Assembly: GCF_030247185.1 (NCBI RefSeq)
Contig: NC_080572.1
Coordinates: forward strand, 295,664,314-295,728,313
Source: Malaya genurostris
Taxonomy: Eukaryota > Arthropoda > Insecta > Diptera > Culicidae
Direction of reading: 5' to 3'
DNA: 64,000 nt
Shown one piece after another: positions 1-12,344 of this stretch; positions within the stretch are counted from its first letter, which is position 1; each line of letters begins with the position of its first letter. The notes under the pieces are model-generated. The model was given only the letters and a program-made list of their open reading frames with translations, was not told the origin of the DNA and did no database searches. Both the position numbers and the translations under genes were made by a program.

Positions 1-1
1 G

Positions 2-2134
2 TCTTTGAACAACCGAAAGATCGATTTTTCAGCGTTGACAAGTTATTTACTCCATCTTGATTGGTAAACATTGTTTGGACCATCTGATATTGACACAATG
101 ACATTTCAATTTTGTAATGTATTACAAGACTGGCTTGCTGCAAATCTTCCCGTTACACGTAGACCGATTTCCCCACCTTGGAGTATACCACTATTGCGTT
201 CTTTGCGCCGAAAACGAAATGCCTGTCAGCGTAAACTTCGCCGTAGACGTTCGACTGTCACTGCTCGTGATTTCCATGCCGCTAGCATTGCATATCGGAA
301 TCTTAATGCTGCCTTATATAGGTCTTATGTTCTTCGAGTTTATTCTGGATTGCGATGTAACCCCAAAGGATTCTGGAACTTCGTTAATTCGAAAAGGAAA
401 ACATCGAATGTATCTCCTAATGTCTACCTTGAAGAAGTGACAGCATCTTCTACAGCCACTGCTTGTGAACTGTTTGCAAAACACTTTGCCTCTGTGTTTA
501 TTCCCTGCTCTGCATCTGACTCTGAGTTGAACTCAGTATTAACTACTGTGCCGCACAACGTTGCCGATTTAAACACCTTTCATGTGTCACCTGATATGGT
601 ACTTAGCGCTGCCAGAAAGCTTAAAAGCTCATTTTCTCCTGGTCCTGATGGAATTCCTGCTGTTATTTACCGCCGCTGTACAGCAGCTTTATCGGTACCA
701 TTATCTCAAATCTTCAACCAATCGTTTACTGAAGCAAAGTTTCCCGATATTTGTAATAAATCCTACATGTTTCCTGTGTTTAAAAATGGAGATAGACGGA
801 ATGTCCAACATTATCGTGGAATTACGAATCTTTCGGCAGGAAGTAAAATATTTGAAATCATCGTCAATCAACTTATTCTCCGTCGTATCGCTAGCTACAT
901 TTCAACTGATCAGCATGGATTCATGCCAGGCCGTTCTGTTTTAACGCATTTACTGCAATTTACGCCAAAATGTATCGACCAAATGGAGAATAAATTACAG
1001 GTGGATGTTATATACACTGACCTGAAAGCAGCCTTCGATCGTATCGACCACGAAGTTCTTCTTCGCAAATTCAGTCTGCTCGGAGCTACACACAAGCAAA
1101 CTACTTGGCTACGGTCTTACCTTACCCACAGAAGCATTCGTGTAAAACTGGGTTCTTTCGAATCGTCCGCATTTACCAATGGATCAGGAGTACCACAGGG
1201 TAGTAATCTGGGTCCCCTGCTTTTCATACTTTTTTTTAATGATGTAGCTTCCGTTTTGGGTACTGGATGTAAACTAATATTTGCTGACGATCTCAAACTC
1301 TATTTAGCAGTGAATTCGACCGAAGACTGCATTCGATTGCAAACACTATTGAATAGCTTCGTGGATTGGTGTCGAACAAATCAGCTGACTATTAGCATCG
1401 CTAAAAGCGTCGTAATGACTTTTCATAGGAAGAGCGTTCCGATCATCTTCAGTTACAGCATTGATGGTATACCGTTACGTAGAGTCAATGAAATCAGTGA
1501 TCTTAGCATTATATTGGACCACAAACTCAGTTTAAGCTCCCACATGGCTCATATAACTAAAAAAGCGAATCGACAACTGGGGTTCATATCTGAAATATCC
1601 CGTGACTTTACGAATCCATATTGCTTAAAATCTCTTTATTGCTCCTTAGTTCGGCCAATTCTTGAGTTTTCATCACCAGTTTGGAATCCGTATCAGTTCA
1701 CTTGGTGCCTAAAACTAGAAAGAGTTCAGAAAAGATTCATACGATTAGCTCTCAGGAATCTACCTTGGCGTGACCGGCAAAACCTACCGCCATATCAAGA
1801 TCGTTGTATGCTATCAAATCTTGAATCATTGGAACGTCGTCGTCGTATTCAACAAGCCTTAACAGTTGCGAAAATTCTGAATGGTGAAATTGATGCACCT
1901 GAACTACTATCCCGTTTGGATCTTCGAGTCACTAGAAGAGCCCGTGATGTGTCGTTATTATCAACGAGGTTTCATCGGACGAGCTACGGATATCACGAAC
2001 CAGTCTCTTCAATGATACGTGCTTTTTCACGAGCAGAGTGTACCTTCGAGTTTGGCGACTCATCAAAAAAATTTGCATCCGCTATACATACTGTGATATT
2101 TATGTATACTATTTATTGGTGTTTGTATGATTAA
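2..2134 (+). pseudogene. LINE ORF2 fragment: reverse transcriptase with an in-frame stop
   Basis: The frame is open from base 2, but a TAA at 65-67 interrupts it; from there it runs to the stop at 2134 (about 687 codons). The peptide before the stop (ending FSALTSYLLHLDW) reads as the normal linker ahead of the RT, so the stop lies inside ORF2 and is not a natural boundary. RT motifs appear in order: FSPGPDGIP near residue 195, YRGITNLS near 250, DLKAAFDRIDH near 317, SGVPQGSNLGP near 372 and the catalytic FADD near 404. A thumb region and the C-terminal motif RTSYGYHEPVSSM follow. No RNase H domain is present. The long remaining frame suggests a fairly young copy with one visible lesion. There is no ATG directly after the stop, so the protein is unlikely to be made as it stands. 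Confidence 0.88.
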
Positions 2135-2320
2135 TGTATGATGTTTGTATAGTTTTATTTATTAACAATGACAATTTTGTATGTATTATGAGTAAATTTT
2201 AGTGTATTGGAAAAGATAGTGGTTGTTATGCCTCTTTGAGAATAGTGCCATTGAAATGTTTTGGTACACTCAAACGGGCTTTTCCCCACTCATATCATTT
2301 AGACTGTAATGTCCGATGAT

Positions 2321-2356
2321 AATAAAAAAATAAATAAATAAATAAATAAATAAATT
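2321..2356 (+). repeat. AAATA-type simple repeat at a LINE 3' end
   Basis: A run of AATAAATA units directly follows the LINE 3' UTR. It marks the 3' terminus of the element, as in other insect LINEs that end in short tandem repeats and not in pure poly(A). Confidence 0.85.
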
Positions 2357-3398
2357 TCATTTCCCACAATTTAAAAACAAAATCGCAATTTTAATATTGT
2401 AATCCAAGTTTTCAATTCACGGAGTTCGGTTTTTTGATTCACTCGGAAATGTTGATTCCCATTTTCATGCGCAAAATGGGCTTATTTCCATCTTTGATGT
2501 GAATCTATGGGTCTACACATGCGATGTATTCCTGGTGAATTGCAGATTGGAAGTGCGACAAAAACATTCTTCCCTAGCTAATCTACAGGAAACAGTGACA
2601 AGCTCTAGCAAACTATCAATATACCATATTGTTATCAATCGTGATGTCAGCTTTCGCACAACAATCAAATGTTGGTAATATGAAGGGGCCAATATCCGCG
2701 AGATAAGTGCGTATCACTTCACATTTACAGCTCTACGGGCAGCAAAACTCAATGCGTGTCTTCTTAGAATCATACCTTTCTGATAAGATTGACCTAAAAG
2801 AAGGAGACGATTAAAGGAAAAACAAACAAAAAATCATCTGGACATCCGAATAAACAAAAATTGCATGTGAATATTATGACGATTTTCCCAATCAACGCTT
2901 CCTGAATCGCAGATCAATCTGGTTTCTGGTAACCTAACAAAATGTTCACTCCTATCAAGGTTGCAAATACGCTCAGCATCCTTCGAGCAGCAGGGTGTGT
3001 TAGCTCGCGAGCAGAGTGATACATTGCATCTACAAATTGAATTTCATTTCACGCTGTCTTTTTTCATCGAAGCTTTTTAACCAATTGGTTGTGAGCTGCT
3101 TTCCGTAGAATTCTGATTTATTTTTCCCAACATGGCTAAGTAATTATCGTAATTTATTGATTGGTTCCTCTTAAAAAGTTACCTAGTTAATAGAATTTAA
3201 GTGTACAAACTAAGCATAATTGAATTATCTACCGGGTGAAGGAAAGGCAATTGAAAACATCTAAACACTGTTTCATAGAGTTGTACTAGAGTAAGTAGTT
3301 TTTTTTTGTTGTTGTCAGGAACTCGAAAACAGATCCAAACGAGTGTGCATTGTTGTGTGTTTAACACAATTGCAACCCAAAGGTAAACAAACGTACAA
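2357..3398. other. Non-genic stretch, nothing recognised
   Basis: AT-rich sequence with no sustained reading frame and no transposon signature that I can name. Confidence 0.6.
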
Positions 3399-5300
3399 TT
3401 GATTCGTTTGTGTCATAGCCGGCAGTTATTCCTGCAAATCTGCCATCGAGAGCGAAGAAATTGCGCAAACATTCATCCTCCAATTGGGTGCACATTTATT
3501 TGTATTCCGCAGATAGCATATCAATCGACCACCAGCAGCAGCAGCAGCAGCAGCAGCAGGGTAGTCCCAAACCAACCCGACCATATAAACACCGTGTCAT
3601 TTCAGGGTATTTCACACCGCAAGCGGAAGACGAGCCCCGTCGCGTCCCATTGTTTCGCTTCCGTCAGGATCCGTGTGACGTGGGGACGTGTGCCAGAGTG
3701 CCAGAGCTTAAAAATAGTTCCACAGGCCACTTCGAATCCACCGGCCATGACGGAATGACTCTGCAGTTGTTGATGATGATTGCATGGAACCGAACCCTTG
3801 CCGCAGAGACACCACCGACCTCCCACGGCATACTGGCGGTCACAGCGCTCCGATCAGAACTCCAGAAGAACCAATTGAGACCAACGATTCAACGCTGTAG
3901 AACACAACAAACCGGTGACAATGAAGCGTGCATAAATCGAGGAAACTGCACACTATGCAGCATATCTGTATGCACCCTCCTCTCCAGTGGCTCGTATCCC
4001 CCGTCCAGTGGCTCTGCTGGATATTGGATGCAGTGATGCTCTATCATGAACTCTGGGAATGAAGATTGAAAATTGCTGACGATTGCCACCTCGTGTGATG
4101 TACGTCTCTTCGTCGCGAGCTGCCACCACGAGACAAGTGATTCCGCGACCAGAAACCGATGATTTGTGATTTATGTTCCGGAGAAACCCTGCACCACCCG
4201 AATGGGACTCTACCGGAGAGGCTGCAGTTTACGTGTGCGAGTGATAAATTATAATCATTGAACAAAATTGATACAGTCAGCGGGCGTTGCAGGCAAGGAG
4301 ACTGTGCGCTGTGCGGCCGCGTTAAATTAGTTGTAAGTTGCCAATTGTACACTATTATCAGTTCAGTAGGAAATAGGCGAGCTGGTTTGCGGCATCCGAG
4401 AGCAACATCTGTAGTGCATAAAGCTGCATGCTGCATGCAACTCATATTTCATTTTTGTGTTTCCTTTGGCAGCGAAACTCAGCGAACCTAGCCAGAGATA
4501 GATTTAATGAAGCCGACCGACAGCAAACCAGTAGTTATTAGTTGTCTTGTAAACCGCCCGAAATATGCTGGCGCAGGAGAAAGGTCGGTCGGAAATTCGA
4601 TATGCCTCGTACTTCACGCCGAGACAAAAAAAAACAAGCACGCACATCAGACAAATGAGACAACTCACGACGACGACGTCTAGGACTAATACCCCCTTGG
4701 CTCGTTCATATTTCCCGGGAAGAGAGCCAACCAACAAAGTGGAAAATGGTGAACTTAATTGACGATCATCGACGAGAACGTAAAAACGAAGATCAACACA
4801 TTAACGCCCCGCTGAACCAGTCCACACGCGGAATTGACAAAAATGCGCTATAGAGTCCAAGTAGGCCAGGGTTGGACTGAAGCTGCCGTTTGGCGAAAGA
4901 ATTAAATCGCAGGAATCGTGACAAACAAACCCATCGCAGCTGGCGTGGCGATTTTCAGTCACGAAATTTTCCGACTCTGCTCAGGCAGAATGTCATCATC
5001 ATCACGTTTGCCTTGGTTTGATCTTCTGAGAAAACAGAACGCTGGTGACGGAGAGGACAATGATGACGGAAAACGACAACAACAACGACGACGACGCCGG
5101 ATGATTGAGTGATCATTGATTGATGTATTTCTGATGGCATCCACTCGCTGGCTGGCGGTAGAAGGACTACAAGAAAAGAGAGAGAAGACACCGACCGTTG
5201 GAAAGCCACTCCACCGAGGGGGAATGCGACAAACTGACGATTTATGTTCAACTCAATCGTTGATGTCAAGTTCCGATTTATTATGCGTTCTGTGTGTTTA
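3399..5300. other. GC-richer island, possible leader exon or regulatory DNA
   Basis: The block is visibly richer in G+C than its flanks. It holds a (CAG)9 tract, several CAA/CGA triplet runs (about 5075-5100) and possible splice donors, such as GTAAGT near 4332 on the plus strand. Reading frames are short, start without good ATG context and resemble no protein I know. The texture is that of a dipteran 5' UTR or promoter-proximal exon, but no coding exon can be attached to it here. Confidence 0.35.
3533..3559 (+). repeat. (CAG)9 trinucleotide repeat
   Basis: Nine uninterrupted CAG units. In one plus-strand frame they would encode nine glutamines, but the surrounding frame does not look like a gene. 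Confidence 0.95.
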
Positions 5301-6695
5301 CTTTGTAGTAATTGTCATTTTAAATAATCCTGTTTTCCATTCATCAAATAATACTTGACAAAATTAATTACGTCAAACAGCAAGGAAACTGATGTTACGG
5401 AACTGCAAAACAAATCTCGATTGAACATTTCTTATGATGTTCGTATTCCTTAAAAGCTACTGATTCGAATGGAACCCATATTTCAAAGCAACAACAGATT
5501 TAATTCATCTTTCGAAAAGTCTTGCAGATGTGGCCGTTCATGAATTTTCATACACAAAACGAAAAATAATAACCATTGCCACTCTACGACAAAAAAAAAC
5601 TCCCTCCAACGACACACTCGAACTTTCTCCTAGTCTTCCCGCTCATTAGGATCCCTATAGTCAACGGAAGGCATTGGTTCTCCCTTTCTAAATATTTTCC
5701 TTTCTTGCAATCTTCGTGTTTTTCAATCATCTCTCTCTCTCGTACACAAACTCAATGTTTAAAGTTTTATGAGAAACGCAGATACAAAAAAACAGTAAGC
5801 CTACAAACCACTTTGATGTGCGGGATCCTGCCGCAAGTGGCCGGGAAACAATTGCATGTTTCAACAAAATGATAATGATTTCGTTTCCCCGAGAGCTAGG
5901 GCGTTTAAATTAATTTATTGTTTGCACACAAAAACAAATAGTTCTGCACTTGGCCAGCAATACAAATAGGCTTCATAAATCCCAAAATAATATCAAAACT
6001 TGGCTCACCACAGAGCACCCTCATTTGTCTAATGAGGAAAAATAAAAATCTTCCACGAAAGAAAACCTTAATCGATGAGGCGAACGAGAATATTGTCGCA
6101 TTTGTATCATGTACAGCACAATCCTGCATAATACAACCGAACGCACTCGACCGATGCGTTGTCCTTCTTCGTTTGAACATCTGGTAGCAATTGTGTAGTC
6201 AGAAAAACCCGAAACCTGTTGGAGCTGACAGTACAGTACCAGTACAGTACAGAAGAAGCTCTTTGCTGAAATTGTCTTCGGCAAAAATCGGCCACAGAGC
6301 CAGACAGCAAGAAGAAAGCCATTATTGTCGATGGGAAAAGCAATAAAAAGAGGGTTTCTGCGTCGAAAATAAAAAGGAACCGGAAGGATTCGAATGCTTC
6401 CGATGGGACCTATTTTCTAGCTTCTGCTGCCGCCTTGAAAGAGCAAGCATTCCGCAAGTGAAATTAGAGGTTTATGAACTATCTGTTGCTGTCGCAGTTT
6501 AGGCCCGAATAGCTCTTGAGATTCTTACTTCGTACTGAAAAGTGGTTCCGAGTCGAAAGAAAATAAATGTAAATCAACTTAAAAGTGTTGTTTTAATATT
6601 TGTTTTTTCTCTTTTTGGCATTAAAAATACCTTACTCTTACTACCTCTTACTTACTCGCTATACGGGGCCTGGTGTCAATTAAAAGTTTCAAAAA
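5301..6695. other. Non-genic stretch
   Basis: No supported gene. It has poly-A/T tracts and a small near-palindrome around 6230-6252 built from AGTACAGTACC units. Short reading frames on both strands overlap one another and carry no recognisable motifs. Confidence 0.5.
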
Positions 6696-6699
6696 TAGC

Positions 6700-6915
6700 C
6701 GCGTAACCTTTTTTCGTCATAATTTTGAACGTTAATAACTCAGTTATTTGTTGATGTATTGACATAATTTAACAACCAATCGATTCGGAAACTTTTATTT
6801 TTTTATATCATTTATTTTACCCCGGCTTTAACCATTTTGGTCGTTCACCGGGTATGGCAACTTCGTTTCAGTATTTCAATAGCATACTATTGAAAAAATG
6901 GTTAGAATCGACCTA
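6700..6915 (+). repeat. Direct repeat, copy 1 of 2
   Basis: It shares GTCATAATTTTGAACG, ACAACCAATCGATTCGGAAA and CATACTATTGAAAAA-type blocks in the same order with 7375-7545, about 670 bases downstream. An old duplication or two copies of one dispersed repeat would explain this. A TATAAATA at 7032-7039 lies between the copies, but I see no gene attached to it. Confidence 0.75.
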
Positions 6916-7374
6916 TGTTTTAATCCACCAATCCCAGTTGTACAAAATGACGTCAACTTCTTGTTCGGCATAGGAGGCTTTGCGTCATGCATAAAAACAC
7001 CGTATTGTTATGCGTAGTATGAAGAGAAATCTATAAATATAGGCTGTACAATATTTCTTTGCCTAGTTGATGTTTGACTGTGAATGAAACAAGTAGCTTG
7101 TTCAGTGAGCTGATGACTGGATTGTATATGCGTTCACTTGCTGGATTGTCGCTTTTGCATTATGTGTTGGTGAAATTTCCTGATGTCTGTGCAACACCGT
7201 GTTCGCTTGAGTGTCTTATATATCATCTAGCTATTGAAGTACCGAATCAGCGTGGTTACCGATTCTTTTGAAATATCCCATGTATTTAGAAAATTTTTGG
7301 TCGATTTCACCATTAAAAATGCCTTAAAATCGATTTTGCCATTAAAAATGCCTTAATTTAAAACATGCAAAACT

Positions 7375-7545
7375 AATCGCGTAACATTTTTCTGTCATAA
7401 TTTTGAACGCCTTGACTGAGTTATTGTTGATGGATTTATATAATTCAACAACCAATCGATTCGGAAACGTTTAACTTAAACTTATGAGATAACGTCATTT
7501 GAATATTTCAATTGCATACCATTGAAAAATTGGTTTGAATTGAGT
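7375..7545 (+). repeat. Direct repeat, copy 2 of 2
   Basis: Diverged partner of 6700-6915, in the same orientation and with the same block order. It contains the shared CAACCAATCGATTCGGAAAC core. Confidence 0.75.
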
Positions 7546-7789
7546 ATTTTATTTTGGTTCTCTGGTAACTATCAGGTCAATTTAGAATTATCGGCGATAG
7601 ATCTAATTTGCAGCGCTTGTTCCTCGATGATTTGTTAATGGATTTTCCTCATTTGAATGATTCCAAAGCTTCAATATTGCAAGCTTAAAAATGTTTTAAT
7701 TTGTCAACGGATCGGTTTGCATACTTAAATCTCAATTCCCATACGAACAAAACGGTGGCGCGAAAATGGATTCAGTATAAAGTTGTGTT

Positions 7790-7987
7790 ATGATGATAAT
7801 CATAGATACTTCTTTTCCATTATATGTGACTGAACAAGTTGTTGTTCCACCAGGAATTAAATGGCTAGATTCAAAATTGAATTCTGAAACTTATCCTCCT
7901 CGGTTAACTCATTTATACGAGTTCCACAGACTCACAAATATAGAACCATTAGATGCAATATCATATAGTATCAAAGATAAACTCAAG
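7790..7987 (+). CDS. Possible orphan exon ending at a consensus donor
   Basis: From an ATG at 7790 the frame runs 66 codons to AAG, directly followed by GTAAGT, a perfect splice donor (7988-7993, phase 0). The peptide is protein-like, with segments VVVPPGIKWLDSKL and LTHLYEFHRLTNIEPLDA, and lacks the low complexity of its surroundings. I do not recognise the family. No partner exon was found nearby, and a dispersed repeat begins just downstream. It may be a real exon, a captured gene piece or a fragment of a transposon ORF. Confidence 0.3.
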
Positions 7988-7997
7988 GTAAGTTTAC

Positions 7998-8860
7998 TTG
8001 CGATTTTACATGTATCGTTTAAATAGAAACCCTCGTAGAATTTGGTTAACCGCTAGTTTTAGTTCAATTATTATTTGCTTCAAAACAATAAGCGTCTGAT
8101 GACTACACGCGTTGTAACTATGACAATATTAATTCATGTGTTAATAACATCAAGTTAGAATAAGAACAAAATTTCGGAATTTTGTTGCGTATCCGTATAT
8201 TCCTAGTATGCCAAAGCGAAAATCAATGTAAGTAAGTGACTATTTTATGCGGACTGTTTCACATGTTTTCTTCCTCCTATTGTTGCCATATTATTTACCG
8301 ACACTTTCCGAAGATTATCGACGATTTTGAAGGATTAATAAAATTACACCATTACTGAGATTACTGGTACAACATTTTTCGTTAAAATAAATAAATTCTT
8401 CTCTTGGATCGATTAACTGTTTATAAAATTAATAAGTTTGTACATTTCTCGAAAATTACTATCGTGAAATAAAATAGTTTCATTTGTTCAGGTTTAAATC
8501 TTTAGGTTGTTTGTATCTAAAAATGAGCTTTCAAGGAACTTTGAATTCATCATAATTAACTTCTAGTTAAAGGAAATTATTCAAAACTTAACAATGCAAA
8601 CATGAAAATGATGAAAATTGAATAGAATCAATTATCAAGAAAGAATCTAATTGTCAATTTTATCATTCGCTAACAATCTAAGCGCTTAAACTAGAACAAG
8701 TTTGTAATCAGTCAATTGAATACGCTTTTAGTTTAGTTTAGTATCATCATCATTATCTTCTTTATTTTTGTATTAATTATGAAGAACCTAGAAACGTTCC
8801 ATTTTTAATGTTATTGTGCTCGGTCGTGTCTTGAATACAACCCTCTATTTTTTTCCTTAG
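7998..8860 (+). repeat. Dispersed repeat family alpha, longest copy
   Basis: Two other places in the window align to this segment. The first half matches 41200-41291 joined to 41929-42300, with shared AAGCGTCTGA, CGTNGTAAC-TATGACAA and ATAAAATT-CATTA blocks. The second half (8540-8850) matches 51975-52260 on the minus strand, with a shared CATCATAATT start and a TTCTTGAATACAACCC-like end. No coding capacity is visible, and the class is unknown. Confidence 0.7.
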
Positions 8861-8865
8861 GTATG

Positions 8866-9955
8866 TTTTTGCCTTTCTCTATAGAAAGGTTATGCAATCA
8901 CTTGAAAACCCGACTAGTAAAAATTGGCCCGGAGGGTCAAGTGTCATATACCATTCGACTCAGTTCATCGATCTGAGCAATTTCTGTGTGTGTATGTGTC
9001 AAACAATCTCACTAGGTTTTCTCGGCCTAACCGATTTTAGCAAACTTAAAATTAAATGAAAGGTCTCATGGTTTCACTGATTTCCGGTTCCGGAGTTATA
9101 GAGTAAAGTGTGTTCAATACTGTACACTGTCACTTAAACCGGCGAAACAAAAAACGTAAAAAAAAAATTTAAACTGGTCTCGTAACTACACAAATCGATA
9201 GTCATTATCAGTAGGCAACTAAACAAACCGATTTCGGCTATCCTGGTTCCCGGTATCCGGTTCCGGAAGTACCGGAAATAGTGGTCATATATACCAAACA
9301 GGATCTCACTCACTTTTCTCAGCGATGGTTTGACCGATTTCCACAAACTTAGATTCAAATGAAAGGTCTTGCGGTCCCATACGGATTTCCTGAATTTCAT
9401 CCGGATCTGACTTCCGGTTCCGGAGTTATAGGGTAAAGTGTGTTCAATATTGTACACCGTCACTTAAACTGGCGGAACAAAAACCGTAGAAAATGTTGTA
9501 AACTGGACTCAAAACCGTTATTCCCAATCTTAGGGTCAAACGAAAGGTCTTATGGTCCTACCAAAAATTACTGCATATTTTCGGATACAACAAACATTTA
9601 AATCGTCATTTATAGTGCGATGGCAAAATTGTATAGAATCTTCAGAATTTGAATAAAAACTAGTAGAGTTTGTACGTCACGCTAGTTGGTGGCCGTACGA
9701 ACCGACTTCGATTATACCGGTTCTTAGGTTCCGGTGCCGGAAGTGCATATAATAGTGAACCCACTTCGTTTTCTTAAGGATGACCTACGCGAGCAAAGCA
9801 CTGTTTCATTCTGTATGTTATACTAGTTAATGCACAAACAATCTCTTGGTTTCTTTCAAAAATCGAAGAGAAAAATTTTGAATAGAATACCACAATATTA
9901 CACATGAGAAAGTCATCATTACACCACTAGGTGGATTAAAACAGGTTTTTTTTTT
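8866..9955 (+). repeat. Dispersed repeat family beta, full-looking copy
   Basis: It starts with CTATAGAAAGGTTATGCAATCAC and ends with CACCACTAGGTGGATTAAAACAGG followed by T-rich DNA. Inside are two to three successive units of roughly 300 bases, each with a block of the type ATGAAAGGTCT...TTCCGGTTCCGGAGTTATAG...GTACAC. Other copies or pieces lie near 12.3-13.2, 16.2, 16.7-17.5, 20.1, 34.9, 35.6-36.05 and 46.2 kb. No ORF or terminal inverted repeat is obvious. Confidence 0.8.
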
Positions 9956-10204
9956 GTAACTTGACTTCAAAGTTTTAAGATCGATTTTTTATCAGTGTAG
10001 GATTCGATGAATAACTTTTTCAGTATTTTAATTCGAAAATTAGATTAATTTTGTGAACATTACTAGCACAATAGTTTTTTGTAGGATTTCTCATTTTTCG
10101 ATTACAATTTTTTGCAAAAAGTTGGTTAATAATGTGTCTAGCCCTTTGCAAAAGACAGACACTGGCTGGAACACTACAAGCAGTTTCCCAGAATGTCTTT
10201 TTAT

Positions 10205-10790
10205 GTTGCCATGCGATAAAGTAGGCGTAGAGAAGCATTTCAGGACTAAAAATAAGGTCAAGTTTTCTGAAAAATATTTAGTTTGGCAGGCAATATGCAG
10301 CTGTGGTCGAACAAACCAAACCATAATCACTACCAGAACAACAAACAAGAGTATTACACCGTGAAGAATGTCTAAAGAAACGATTGTTGCCATTCCTACT
10401 CAGACATGACGCTCTCTCACTATTCTGGTCTGATTTGATATCTTGTCTTGTTTTGGAATGGTATGAGATAAATGGAATCCGTCTTGTACCGACAGAGGCG
10501 AATCCATCTAACTGCCCGGAGTTACGATCTATCGAGTGGTATTGGGCTCTCATGAATAATAAACAACAAACTTCAACTATAGAAAAAATCGAAAATCTTG
10601 CGCGAAAGTAGCTAAATCGGTTGCACAGAAGTCTGTACGACCCTGATAGCTGCAGTAAACACAAAAGTAACTAACTGTAATTAGTTTTAAGATGACTAAT
10701 AATGTAAAAATTTTTATTCATTTAATATGCATTTTGGATTAAACTAGCAGCAAATTTGTTTTATTACAAATTTAAGTCCAGATTTTGGTG
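10205..10790 (+). pseudogene. Tc1/mariner transposase relic (D)
   Basis: Broken frames translate to transposase pieces: KVKFSEKYLVWQAICSCGR at about 10256-10310, then LFWSDLIS...LEWYEINGI and EANPSNCPELRSIEWYWA near 10425-10550. These carry the second catalytic Asp and the final acidic residue (SIE). The block normally between them, related to HYAKN, is partly deleted. In related copies the spacing fits the DD37E type. The sequence aligns with 58100-58620 through the transposase and its 3' flank (TTGGATT-AACTA-CAG-AAATTTG), so both belong to one family. Confidence 0.82.
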
Positions 10791-12340
10791 CGAACAAGCC
10801 TTGTTTACTTCTATATCACATAGAATATTGATGTGGCGCAGAAATATCTCTGGTGGAAAACTTTGAATCAGTCTAACGAGTGTGAACACTAACATATCTC
10901 ATTTATCTTTACTTGAAATCAATTTCAATACGGTATTAGGGCAATTGTATGATTAGGTGAAATGACCTTTTATGCGAAAGGGCAATTGACGGTGGCCACT
11001 TCAGCGAAATAACAAATAAATGGCTTTCAGCGATAAATAAATTTGAAACTTCTATAATCGAAAGAAGAAAAAAAGAAGCCATCAGTCATTTGTTGTAGTG
11101 CTGAAATAAGAGCTCTGAAAAGCATTGAAAATAAACTGTTCAAAGCAAATATTGTTTTACAGATCGTAATCACAGAAATAATGACACCTAACGAATGACT
11201 TCGTTTCGCCATCGTATCGTTACGGCATTACATTGCATTTTCAGCTGCTACGCCACACATAATTCTATTTTGAGTGTCACAAAAGGCTAAAGACTGTCCC
11301 AAAAAATATGGATTTTCCAGCGAAAATAATACAATAGTATTGGATATACTGTTAATATACTTGCGCCTTCGAATCATGGGTAGAAGTCGTTTTTGTTAAC
11401 ATTCCTTGGCGTATACTTCTCTGTTTATCAGAGCAGTTGTGATGAAGAATGGCGAAATTTCATTGCAGCCACAAATAGCTAGCAAGATCATAGATTCTTT
11501 TTTTTCGGCTTGAAACGATGTCTCGGACTGGTTTAATAGTTACTCTCCTCTCCTCGTTTAATACTGTGGTTCCAGCAAGGATTTGTAGTCGAATTTCACG
11601 TAAACTTTGTCATCTAATTGAACGACTGAAACTGCAATATTCCCAGTTGAATTAATTCTGACATTTGAACAACACTGAAAATCCACCAGTAAGCTTGATC
11701 TCGTTTGGCGTCAATTGGCATCATCCAACAGCTTACCTTACTCGATAGTGAACTGACCAATTAATGTAAACAATTGAACAACCAGTTATTGAACATAATG
11801 ATACAACAATAATCAGCCACCATCGAGGCTACAGGCACACACACACAGACACTTCCCGCTGATATTATGTCCGCTGCGAAGGTCCGAGGCTGCGTCTGCT
11901 CTGGACGGACCGTGATTTGTGTTGCTCAGTATCGGCTGATTGTAATCTCTCTGAAATGATAATAGGCTTCTCAAAACAAACAAACAAACAAACGAGAAAC
12001 CGGCAAAGGTGGATGTTGACTTTCCGCCGTTGATTAGTTGTTTTACTGCATGCTGAGTGCATGGAAACTCGCACCAAGATTACATCGGTATCTGTTCGGT
12101 AGTTTCCGAGACGATGAAGCTTTTGATTTAAAGGTTAGTCCTAAGAATCTGAGAATAGATGCTGAAGAACTTTTTTAGAAAAAAGTGTCATAAATTCGGG
12201 TGAAAACTTTGTACAATTTCTTTCCATAATGAATGTGATAATTCTGTAGTCAATTGAGATTTCAAATCAGCAAGATAAGCTCTCGCTCAGCAAGATTGCA
12301 TCTTGATCATAAAAATTGGCATACGGGATTGGAAAAAAAC
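10791..12340. other. Non-genic stretch
   Basis: No supported gene. A short CA-rich run lies near 11834-11850 and an AAAC tetranucleotide run near 11975-11993. Short reading frames carry no motifs. Confidence 0.55.
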
Positions 12341-12344
12341 AATT

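Larger units (their letters stand above)
1..2356 (+). mobile_element. Non-LTR retrotransposon (LINE), 5' end outside the window
   Basis: The reverse-transcriptase part of a LINE ORF2 is followed by about 190 bases of 3' UTR and a tail of AAATA-type repeats at 2321-2356, the usual way such elements end. The endonuclease half would lie before base 1. The protein resembles the Jockey/CR1 group of insect LINEs, but I cannot assign a clade. A decayed relative with the same C-terminal signature lies on the minus strand at 28880-30090. Confidence 0.9.

Noticed and set aside
3461..4036. 191-codon frame with a nine-glutamine run
   Set aside because: It begins at a TTG, the sequence after the glutamines has no motif and resembles random translation, and other frames of similar length overlap it.
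7032..7039. TATAAATA as a promoter
   Set aside because: No initiator or coding sequence follows convincingly; such octamers are frequent in AT-rich DNA.
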